This document shows positions 54,301-61,465 of a DNA stretch of 64,000 nt, piece after piece (position 1 is the first letter of the stretch; every line of letters begins with the position of its first letter). The stretch comes from Sedimentibacter saalensis. Lineage in GTDB: Bacteria > Bacillota > Clostridia > Tissierellales > Sedimentibacteraceae. The notes below the pieces were generated by a model. That model saw only the letters and a program-made list of their open reading frames with translations. It did not search any database and was not told the origin of the DNA. The stretch covers positions 62,001-126,000 of the forward strand of contig NZ_VLKH01000011.1 of the NCBI RefSeq assembly GCF_007830175.1, written 5' to 3'. The position numbers and the translations under genes are program-made.

Positions 54301-55436
54301 ATATACCATGGCAAGTTGATCAGTTAGTAATACGAAATACAAATAATGATGCAGTTAAGGCTGTAAATGAGTTGCTTGCTAAAGATATGGTTGTTCAAAT
54401 GATTTATTCTGATGGTGAATTGTTCAATAAGGGCGATTTTGTTGTAGCAAAAAATGATTTAGACACCATTAAGAACAAATACTTCCTTGAAGTAACACCA
54501 TATACAGAAAGTGCAGAGTTAAAAATATTAGAACAACCTAAGGTATATGCAATTGGAGCCGAATTAATTTATGTATTGCAGGGGTTGGGATTTGAATTAA
54601 CAAATTCATACAATGATGCAGATATTATAGTTGATGCTTCTGGATCAATTAACACATCTGTAAAGAATCTAATCTTATCAGGTACTTCTTATGTAGGTAT
54701 AGGCGGAGGACCTATATATTCTTTGGAAAACAGCGGATTGCTTCCTAATCTTAAAAGGGGCAGGACGGGCGGAAGCCATGAGGGGGTACTAAAAGCTGAA
54801 GTTAATACAGACAGTGTTATTACAGGCAATTACAATGAAATTGATTACCTCTATAACAAATCCGGTTCCTGGATTGAAACAGTGCCAGCTACTTCAAAAG
54901 TATTGGCATCGCTAGTAGATGGAGATGATTTCTATGTTGCAGGGTGGTGGCCAAATCATGATTTAGCGAAGGGCAAGCCATATATTATTCAGGATAAGGT
55001 TGGAGATGCAACTATCACGCTGTTTGCAAATCATATTACTAACAGGGCACATCCGTCGCATCAATTTAGGATGCTTGCCAGTGCCATTTACGACGGAATA
55101 CCTGCAGCTGAAGAGTATGGATTTAATATTCGATTCATTGATCCTAAGACATCATTTAAGCTTGGCGGTGATGCAGATGTAACAGTGGAGTTGACCAATA
55201 ATACAAGTGAAACTAAGGAAGCAATGCTTATAGTTGCGCTATATGATAAAACAAATAATATGATGGTAAATTACTCATACATGAATGTTAGCACAAAGAC
55301 AGGCGAAAGCAATAGATTAACAACCGGCTTCAGAATTCCAACGACAGGGGACTATAACGTGAAGGCTTTTGTATGGGATAATTGGACCAGTGCAAGACCA
55401 TTGTCTGATGTATTGGAAATAACTGTTGTAAAATAA
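51381..55436 (+). CDS. Large secreted dual peptidase, M28 aminopeptidase plus M14 carboxypeptidase domains
   Basis: Secreted protein of 1351 residues (signal peptide about 1-25, TAFA-FD). Residues about 85-330 are an M28 zinc aminopeptidase with GAHYDS (H166), SDNASG (D177), FGAEEAGLKGS, MINLD and SDHAPF. Residues about 510-830 are an M14-type carboxypeptidase with HSDE (H593, E596), NNNPDGRF...FDLNRD and a third His in NDFHGF (H698). Beyond lie mixed domains and a C-terminal Ig-like/CARDB-type module (about 1255-1351). No SLH or LPxTG anchor. Each enzyme type is common; the fusion is not one I know. GGAGG precedes ATG 51381. Confidence 0.85.
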   Translation: MKFKKSLSLVIVISMLLSMFSTAFAFDTAGIQDSDRAWDVQETAVDPEEYKNPYGALQAHEEKENIRSFSSLAVQSSSLPEVDKTTGSSIYGHLYQLSEVIGTRQSGTEKEIEAKDYIVWAFEEAGYAPVVQSFAYVRKDKSEVNSNNIIAIKKGRSEKQIIVGAHYDSVNTKGASDNASGVAVMLGTAEILKNVTTDYTIKFVAFGAEEAGLKGSRYYASQMTEAEIANTIAMINLDTVLVGDKMYAYGDSGEKGWVRDQALSLADALDLDVITQQGLNPDYPAGTTGDWSDHAPFKNLGLPYLYFESTNWEETDGLDGSVETVEQGQIMHKSIDNLTFLHEAFPGRIEDRLYTYTTLLSNLLVQINPPISDDMVGIAVSTNLLSMSEAREVEVAVKLGYVPDLNNLKWTLGNKLFGDWKSFKSGSYTGEPFIKFAIEPYLDGDTVRATIKCDLPYGTSNLQGRPYPRTKYPDLLGEYNLAVTDVTTNVVAKTVMKLNAYDSYHTYDQILPEIERILDIAKSDRYLEYDPMGKSAEGRDIPFVMFARDKSDLDNYLNDTLPMMLENPALLIEKINAGTAGNYKPAIWFNNIHSDEANGVDAQLDMLEMLATMDEITFETLNDSNKVITVTLNVQDILDNFILLFNLNNNPDGRFYNTRTTLAGFDLNRDVTYQTQVETAQVFQGLAKWTPMIMNDFHGFVSDFLIEPCTPPHDPNFEFDLLMDGMIEHAHAMGKAGISNTKYDKYIIPMYDYGDGWDDGAPMYAAVLGMMHGALGHTIEIPELNQDSNNAFVYAGLGSLNYALENKENLFKNQLEIYRRGVEGIDDRSVDEWLVNAEREIIGRPRGDNENFFPEYYVIPVAKELQKNPLAAYEMAEYLIKNGIKVEKTTAPVASGDITYPAGSYIVDMHQAKRGLANTLLYDGSDFSDWDAMYAEVTMSFPHLRGFDKYEIRIENAFEGKSQKVTEVIIPTTDIPWQVDQLVIRNTNNDAVKAVNELLAKDMVVQMIYSDGELFNKGDFVVAKNDLDTIKNKYFLEVTPYTESAELKILEQPKVYAIGAELIYVLQGLGFELTNSYNDADIIVDASGSINTSVKNLILSGTSYVGIGGGPIYSLENSGLLPNLKRGRTGGSHEGVLKAEVNTDSVITGNYNEIDYLYNKSGSWIETVPATSKVLASLVDGDDFYVAGWWPNHDLAKGKPYIIQDKVGDATITLFANHITNRAHPSHQFRMLASAIYDGIPAAEEYGFNIRFIDPKTSFKLGGDADVTVELTNNTSETKEAMLIVALYDKTNNMMVNYSYMNVSTKTGESNRLTTGFRIPTTGDYNVKAFVWDNWTSARPLSDVLEITVVK

Positions 55437-55475
55437 GAAGATTATTTCCAGTTACTCCTCATAAATGAAAGAGTT

Positions 55476-55507
55476 AAAAAAGGTTTTCGTTATGAAGACC
55501 TTTTTTT
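55476..55507 (+). terminator. Intrinsic terminator after the dual peptidase gene
   Basis: 13-bp stem with one G-U pair (55476-55488 with 55494-55506), loop GTTAT, ending in T7. Confidence 0.85.
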
Positions 55508-55592
55508 ATGTTCTTGACATGAATGTATGTTTGGAAGTAAAATTCTAGAGATACTGGACAAAGCTAATTACATTAATAGAGAAGAGGTAGTA

Positions 55593-56954
55593 ATGGAAAC
55601 AGTTAATGATTTTTCAAAAGGAAGTGTTGCAAAACATATTATGGACATGGCAATCCCAATGATTTTGGCTCAGCTTGTCAATGTTCTTTACAATATAGTA
55701 GACCGTATCTACATAAGCAGGATGCCGGGAGATGCCTTTACAGCACTTACCGGTGTTGGAGTAAGTCTTCCAATAATATCAATTGTAATGGCATTTGCCA
55801 ATCTGTTTGGAATGGGAGGGGCACCTCTTTGTTCAATAGAAAGAGGCAGGGGCAACATAGATGAAGCAGAAAAAATAATGGGAAATTCTTTTGCTATGCT
55901 TGCAGCAAGCGGCATAATTCTCACTGTAGTAGGACTTATAATAAAAAAGCCTGTACTTTATATGTTTGGAGCAAGCAATGCAACATATGCATATGCTGAT
56001 GAATACATAACAATTTATCTGCTGGGAAATATTTTTGTGATGATAAGTTTGGGAATGAACAATTTTATCAATTCACAGGGTTTCGGCAGAGTTGCAATGA
56101 TGACTGTAATCATGGGTGCTGTTGCAAACATAGTGCTTGACCCCATATTTATATTTGCCCTGGACATGGGAGTAAAAGGGGCAGCTCTTGCCACCATAAT
56201 ATCTCAATTGTTGTCAGCAGTGTGGGTGCTTAAGTTTCTTACAGGTTACACAGCAATTTTAAGGCTCAAGAAAAACAGCCTTCATCTTAAGAAAGAAAGA
56301 ATAAAAAGAATCATTGGTCTTGGAACATCAGGATTTGTAATGCAGATTACAAACTCTATAATACAAATAGCCAGCAATGCCACTCTACAGGTGTACGGAG
56401 GAGATTTGTATGTTGGTATAATGACAGTCATAAATTCAGTGCGGGAAATATTTTCAATGCCGGTAATGGGTCTTGCAAGCGGCGCACAGCCTGTTATGGG
56501 CTACAACTACGGCGCAGGAAAATATGACAGGGTGAAAAGCTGCATAAAGTTTACAGCCGTTTCAGCAGTGCTGTACAACACGTTTATATGGGGTTTGATT
56601 CAGTTTTTTCCCGGGTTTTTCATCAAAATATTCAACAGCGATGCTGAAGTTTTAACCGCAGGAATTCCAATGCTGAGATTGTTCTTCGCATGCTTTTTTA
56701 CCATGGCCCTTCAGTCTGCAGGGCAGTCAGTGTTCGTTGCCCTTGGCAAGTCAAAATTCGCCATATTCTTTTCAATATTCAGGAAGGTTGTGCTTGTTTT
56801 GCCTATGGTAATAATACTTCCGAGATTATGGAACCTGGGAATATCGGGTGTATTTTTGTCCGAACCTGTTTCGGAGGTAGTAGGAGGCTTTGCCTGCTTC
56901 GGCACAATGCTTTTAACCGTGTGGAAGAGTTTAAAAGAAGAAAATCCTGCATAA
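55593..56954 (+). CDS. MATE-family efflux transporter
   Basis: Twelve-helix multidrug/toxin exporter of 453 residues driven by Na+ or H+. GSVAKHIMDMAIPMILAQLVNVLYNIVDRIYISRMPG opens the first MatE half and SGFVMQITNSIIQIASNATLQVYGGDLYVGIMTVINSVREIFSMPVMGLASGAQPVMGYNYGA the second. GAAGAGGTAG lies before ATG 55593; earlier in-frame codons to 55527 lack a ribosome site. Substrate unknown. Confidence 0.9.
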   Translation: METVNDFSKGSVAKHIMDMAIPMILAQLVNVLYNIVDRIYISRMPGDAFTALTGVGVSLPIISIVMAFANLFGMGGAPLCSIERGRGNIDEAEKIMGNSFAMLAASGIILTVVGLIIKKPVLYMFGASNATYAYADEYITIYLLGNIFVMISLGMNNFINSQGFGRVAMMTVIMGAVANIVLDPIFIFALDMGVKGAALATIISQLLSAVWVLKFLTGYTAILRLKKNSLHLKKERIKRIIGLGTSGFVMQITNSIIQIASNATLQVYGGDLYVGIMTVINSVREIFSMPVMGLASGAQPVMGYNYGAGKYDRVKSCIKFTAVSAVLYNTFIWGLIQFFPGFFIKIFNSDAEVLTAGIPMLRLFFACFFTMALQSAGQSVFVALGKSKFAIFFSIFRKVVLVLPMVIILPRLWNLGISGVFLSEPVSEVVGGFACFGTMLLTVWKSLKEENPA

Positions 56955-57009
56955 CATTGTTTGTAGAAGCTTTATATGCGATACTTTTATGAGCATAAGG
57001 GAGAATAAC

Positions 57010-58518
57010 ATGTTTAAAAGAAGTTTGGGAACACTTCTTCCCATAAGCAGTCTGCCTTCAAAATACGGCATTGGAACGCTGGGAAGAGAAGCATATAATT
57101 TCATTGATTTTCTTGAAAAATCGGGACAGAAATACTGGCAGGTTCTGCCCATGGGACCTGTTTCCTATGGTGATTCTCCATATTCATCATTTTCATCCTT
57201 TGCAGGAAACCCATGCCTCATAGATCTTGAAGTATTCATAAAGGAAGGGTTTGTTGAGGAAGATGACTTAAGGAATTTAGAATCTCAAGACGTTGAACAT
57301 GTGGACTATGAAAAGCAGTTTAATAAAAGATATGATGTATTAAGGATAATATATGAGAACACAAAGACAGCCTACGGGGATAAAATTCTCAGTTTTAAAA
57401 TGAAGAATAAGTGGGCAGAAGATTATGGTTTGTTTATGTCTCTTAAATACAAAAATAATCAGCTTCCATGGAATGAATGGGACAGGGATTTGGCCGGCCG
57501 AAATGAAGAAAAAATTGAAGAAGTAAAAATAATGCTAAAAGAAGAAATTGAATACTGGATATTCCTTCAGCTTATTTTTTACGACCAGTATTTTCTTTTG
57601 AAAAGATATGCTTCGGAAAAGGGGATTTCCATAATAGGTGATATTCCTATTTATGCAGCAATGGACAGCGCAGACGTATGGTGCAATCCTCACAATTTCA
57701 TGCTTGATGAAAATTTCATACCGATTTTGGCTGCCGGAGTTCCTCCGGACAGTTTTTCTGCCAAGGGACAGCTTTGGGGAAATCCTGTCTACAACTGGGA
57801 AAATTTAAGGAAAACAAATTACAGCTGGTGGATTGATAGAATAAAGGTTTCCTTAAAACTGTATGATGCAGTGAGGATTGACCATTTCAGGGGGTTTGAT
57901 GAATTTTACGCAGTTCCCTGGGGGTCTTTAGATGCTGTAAACGGAAAATGGATGAAAGCATATGGAAAAGAGCTGTTCCAAGTTTTAAATGAACAGTTTG
58001 GAAATATAAATATTATTGCCGAGGACCTTGGAATAATCACAGAAAGTGTTATTAAGCTCAAGGAGCACACATTATTTCCGGGCATGAAAGTTCTCCAGTT
58101 TGCCTTTGACAATAATCCATTGAATCCATATCTTCCTGAAAACTACGAAAAAAATTGTGTAGCCTATACAGGCACCCACGACAATGACACATTGAAGGGA
58201 TGGTTTGAAAAGCTTGATGAAAGCACAAAAGATTGTGTGATAAAGAGTCTTGGAATTAATGGATATGAATGTACAGACACAAATACGCTTGTATATGAAA
58301 TAATAGATATTCTAAGTCAAAGCAGGGCAAATCTATGTATTGTGCCTCTGCAGGATTTTCTCTGCCTTGGATCAGAAGCAAGGATGAACACTCCATCAAC
58401 GTTGGGAAACAACTGGACTTGGAGAGTAAAAAAAGAATTGCTTACAGATGACCTTGCAGAGAAAATAAAAACAATAGCTGTAAAAAACGGAAGATATAAA
58501 ACAGCCTGCATCACATAA
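57010..58518 (+). CDS. malQ: 4-alpha-glucanotransferase (amylomaltase)
   Basis: GH77 enzyme of 502 residues that rearranges alpha-1,4-glucans in maltodextrin or glycogen use. RSLGTLLPISSLPSKYGIGTLG, YWQVLPMGPVSYGDSPYSSFSSFAGNP, AVRIDHFRGFDEFYAVPWG (nucleophile Asp), IAEDLGI (acid/base Glu) and AYTGTHDNDTLKGW (third carboxylate) are present. AAGGGAG lies 7 bases before ATG 57010; ATG 56989 is upstream of that site. A partial GH13 gene at the right edge points to a shared glucan function. Confidence 0.95.
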   Translation: MFKRSLGTLLPISSLPSKYGIGTLGREAYNFIDFLEKSGQKYWQVLPMGPVSYGDSPYSSFSSFAGNPCLIDLEVFIKEGFVEEDDLRNLESQDVEHVDYEKQFNKRYDVLRIIYENTKTAYGDKILSFKMKNKWAEDYGLFMSLKYKNNQLPWNEWDRDLAGRNEEKIEEVKIMLKEEIEYWIFLQLIFYDQYFLLKRYASEKGISIIGDIPIYAAMDSADVWCNPHNFMLDENFIPILAAGVPPDSFSAKGQLWGNPVYNWENLRKTNYSWWIDRIKVSLKLYDAVRIDHFRGFDEFYAVPWGSLDAVNGKWMKAYGKELFQVLNEQFGNINIIAEDLGIITESVIKLKEHTLFPGMKVLQFAFDNNPLNPYLPENYEKNCVAYTGTHDNDTLKGWFEKLDESTKDCVIKSLGINGYECTDTNTLVYEIIDILSQSRANLCIVPLQDFLCLGSEARMNTPSTLGNNWTWRVKKELLTDDLAEKIKTIAVKNGRYKTACIT

Positions 58519-58537
58519 TAAGGTGCAGGCTGTTATT
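58501..58537. terminator. Hairpin between convergent malQ and histidine-kinase genes
   Basis: ACAGCCTGCA (58501-58510) pairs perfectly with TGCAGGCTGT (58524-58533). The malQ stop is in the loop and the opposite gene's stop codon touches the right arm. T tracts are short, so termination may be partial. Confidence 0.6.
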
Positions 58538-60350
58538 GCGGGATAACCGGAAGCTGCAATGTAAATACTGTTCCTTTTCCAATATTGCTTTTTACTGTTA
58601 TTTTACCATTGTGCTGTTGAATGATTTCCTGAGCTATGGCTAAACCAAGTCCTGATGACTGATGTTTATCTTTTCCGCTTACGCGATAGTAGCGGTCAAA
58701 TATTTTATCCAGGTCTTCAGGTAATATACCAACGCCCGTATCAGTTACTGATATGAATGCCATACTGCCATAGGATTTAAGTTCAACACATACAGAACCA
58801 CCAGGTCTTGTATAATATATGGCATTTGTAATAAGGTTTTGAAATGCCTGTTCAAGCCTGAACTCATCGCCCCATGTTATACAGTCATCAATAATGGTAT
58901 ATTTAAGAGCAACATCTTTTTTTTCACTCACAACAAGACATGCTTTCGTAACCTTGGACACCAAGCTGCCCAATGGAACTCGCTCTGTTTCAAGGATAAC
59001 CTGTCTGTCTTCAAGCTTTGCCATTAAAAACAAATCATCCACCAGGTGTTGTGTAAAATCAAGCCTTTCTTCCATTACAGGAAGTTCATGCTGAAGTTGA
59101 TGAGGGAATGATTTTATTCTTTCCGTACATCCCCTTAAAATAAAAAGTGGAGTTCGCAAATCATGAAACACATTCATCATAAAGGTGTTTTTTTGTCTCT
59201 GCTGATTTTTCAAGGCGCTGGTTCGCTCCAGCACTTTTGTTTCCAGTTCTTGATTTGTCTGCTCCAACTTTTCTGCAAGTGCTTCAGATTCGGAAAACTT
59301 TTCAGCAAACAAACTGTTTATCAACAGCATACAACATACTGCAAAAGGAAGATTAAACAGCTTTGAATATCTCATAACTCTTAGGAGATAACTGATTTGG
59401 TTCTTCATAACAGGAGAAACGGTTATTACAAGCCGCATGCCAAGACTTATTGTCTGTCCCGCAAGAAGCATATACGCACCTTTTCGGTGTTGTGCGCAGG
59501 CATATATAAGTGCTGCGATTGAAAAAAAGAATAGAAAATAATAATCTCTGAATGTCTTGGGCAAGAATGTTTCAACCACCGCCCAGGCAAGAAGCAGAAA
59601 AATGACTCCACCTCGGCTTAACAACCGGTCGAAATGGCCTGGAAGTTTTGTATTGAACATCTTGCAGCTAATGATTATGTCAAGTAGTGCACACCAGCCA
59701 TATGCATGAGAAACCAATGGCTTAATAAAATCCCAACCTGCCCCCAAAGCCAGTGAACCGAGACTCCATAGAGTAAGTGCTCCTGTATATATGGAGAACC
59801 ATAATAAATATTTTTCGGTTCGTTTATTAAAATAAAGAGACCATCCATAAAGTGACATTAAAAATGTCATTCCAAGATTGAATGCAAATGTCATGTAGTA
59901 GGTAGAAAGCGCATGGGCAGCACCATTTGCTGTGGTGATGTACACTGACTGATTGTAAGGGTTCTCCTTGCTGTCAAATTCCAAATTTAAAGTGTTTGTT
60001 TCCTTGTTGAAAAAGCTTGAATCAATTGCAACACTTGAAAAATTTGACAAGTTAAAATTAGCGGAATGTGCTACGACTTTTCCGTTTGCATATATGTCTT
60101 CAGGAATAAACCCGTATATCAGTGATAATGGTTGATTAATATCTTCAACAACAATATCAAAGTAATATTTTCTTGTAATTGAATCCCATCTGTAACCTGA
60201 CAATGAATACATAGTATTTTCGTTTTCAGGTGAAAATACTTGTCCACTTTTAAGCGTGCTAAAACTGTCATTAATTATGACACAAAGCGAAAATGTTATT
60301 ATAATCATAAAAAGGAATACAGCAACAGTCTTTATATAGTTTTTTTTCAT
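58533..60350 (-). CDS. Membrane sensor histidine kinase
   Basis: Protein of 605 residues. After an N-terminal helix comes an extracytoplasmic domain (about 35-150), then seven membrane helices (about 150-370) in a 7TMR-DISM-like layout, a short coiled coil, a HisKA domain with phospho-acceptor H396 in VFHDLRTPLF, and a HATPase domain (NLITNAIYYTRPGG, DTGVGI, SSGLGLAIAQ). Near the membrane it lacks PAS or HAMP domains. It is divergent from the response regulator at 60501, with overlapping promoters. The signal is unknown; the flavoprotein after the regulator is a plausible target. Confidence 0.92.
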   Translation of the reverse strand: MKKNYIKTVAVFLFMIIITFSLCVIINDSFSTLKSGQVFSPENENTMYSLSGYRWDSITRKYYFDIVVEDINQPLSLIYGFIPEDIYANGKVVAHSANFNLSNFSSVAIDSSFFNKETNTLNLEFDSKENPYNQSVYITTANGAAHALSTYYMTFAFNLGMTFLMSLYGWSLYFNKRTEKYLLWFSIYTGALTLWSLGSLALGAGWDFIKPLVSHAYGWCALLDIIISCKMFNTKLPGHFDRLLSRGGVIFLLLAWAVVETFLPKTFRDYYFLFFFSIAALIYACAQHRKGAYMLLAGQTISLGMRLVITVSPVMKNQISYLLRVMRYSKLFNLPFAVCCMLLINSLFAEKFSESEALAEKLEQTNQELETKVLERTSALKNQQRQKNTFMMNVFHDLRTPLFILRGCTERIKSFPHQLQHELPVMEERLDFTQHLVDDLFLMAKLEDRQVILETERVPLGSLVSKVTKACLVVSEKKDVALKYTIIDDCITWGDEFRLEQAFQNLITNAIYYTRPGGSVCVELKSYGSMAFISVTDTGVGILPEDLDKIFDRYYRVSGKDKHQSSGLGLAIAQEIIQQHNGKITVKSNIGKGTVFTLQLPVIPQ

Positions 60351-60375
60351 TTTAACCTCTTCTTTATGATTAAAT

Positions 60376-60403
60376 GTTATACTATTAACATAATTGCTGT
60401 CAA
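60376..60403 (-). promoter_or_regulatory. Histidine-kinase promoter
   Basis: Read on the minus strand: TTGACA (60403-60398), 16-bp spacer, TATAAC (60381-60376). It lies in the 150-base region shared with the divergent regulator gene. Confidence 0.65.
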
Positions 60404-60500
60404 GCCATATTTAAAAGAGGTGTTGCAATTATAAGCTGCTTAAGATATATTATTTTTAAGACAACATATTTGTAATTATTTAAACAAAGAGGTGAATTTT

Positions 60501-61214
60501 GTGACACGTGTTCTTTTGATTGAGGATGATGCCCTGGTAGCAAAGGTAATTTTTTACTATTTGGAACAAGCAGAAACATATCAGATTGTATGGGCCAAAA
60601 CCGGCGGAGAGGCTTTTGCAAATGCAAGAGATAACTTTGATGTCATATTGCTTGATATACTGTTGCCTGATGTTGACGGAGTGGACCTTTGCGCACGCTT
60701 GAGAGAGTGGCATGACTGCCCCATAATATTTATATCATGCCTTGACAGCAGCGATACAATTGTTCGTGCCTTGGAACAAGGAGGGGATGATTTTTTAGTA
60801 AAGCCCTTTGACAACAAGGTGCTGGAAGCTCGAATCCAGGCAAATCTTCGACGTTACAACAAGAATATACAACCAACTCAGAACATTTTGGAATGTCAGG
60901 GATTTACTCTGGATGCAAGACGTCATGTAGTTGTAAAGGCGGAAGGCGAAAAAAAACTGTCTGGTACGGAGTTCAAAATTCTCTCCTTTTTAATGCAAAA
61001 TAAGGGCAAATACTTCACTCCAAAGGAAATTTATCTTAAAATCTGGGGTGAAAAGAGTTATGGAGATACTAGGACTGTAATAGTCCATATACATAACATT
61101 CGTGAAAAAATTGAAGACGATCCCGAAAACCCGAGGTTTTTAAAAATGGAGTGGGGCAAAGGATATTACTTTGATATGTCCGGAAAACAAATAAAACTTA
61201 GCCAGACTAATTAA
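60501..61214 (+). CDS. OmpR/PhoB-type response regulator
   Basis: DNA-binding response regulator of 237 residues. The receiver (1-115) has the acidic pocket E8-D9-D10, phospho-acceptor D52 in VILLDILLPD, S79 and K101 in VKPF. The C-terminal winged helix (about 128-232; LSGTEFKILSFLMQNKGKYFTPKEIYLKIWG, VIVHIHNIREKIEDDPENPRFLKMEWGKGYYF) is PhoB-type. AGAGGTG lies 6 bases before GTG 60501; GTG 60492 overlaps it. It pairs with the divergent kinase and is followed by a strong terminator, then the flavoprotein gene. Confidence 0.93.
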   Translation: MTRVLLIEDDALVAKVIFYYLEQAETYQIVWAKTGGEAFANARDNFDVILLDILLPDVDGVDLCARLREWHDCPIIFISCLDSSDTIVRALEQGGDDFLVKPFDNKVLEARIQANLRRYNKNIQPTQNILECQGFTLDARRHVVVKAEGEKKLSGTEFKILSFLMQNKGKYFTPKEIYLKIWGEKSYGDTRTVIVHIHNIREKIEDDPENPRFLKMEWGKGYYFDMSGKQIKLSQTN

Positions 61215-61253
61215 GGCACTGTTAATTTATTTTTTATAAATATTAACGTTTCT

Positions 61254-61297
61254 TAATCACTTGAAACTTTTTTAACGAGTTTCAGGTGATTTTTTTA
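61254..61297 (+). terminator. Terminator after the response regulator
   Basis: AATCACTTGAAACT (61255-61268) pairs with AGTTTCAGGTGATT (61278-61291) with one G-U pair, then TTTTTT. A weaker AT-rich hairpin precedes it (61221-61247). Confidence 0.82.
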
Positions 61298-61465
61298 TTA
61301 ATAATAAAAATATAATAGTCAAAGGACGCTTGATTGTGAAAAATTTATTAAATGCAGCAATAATTTTTAATAACTGTTTAACCACCATTAATTGAAAAAC
61401 ATGTTATTATTTACACAAATGATTTTGGCATTGCTGAAGATCAAAATTAAGGGAGGAAGATATAT

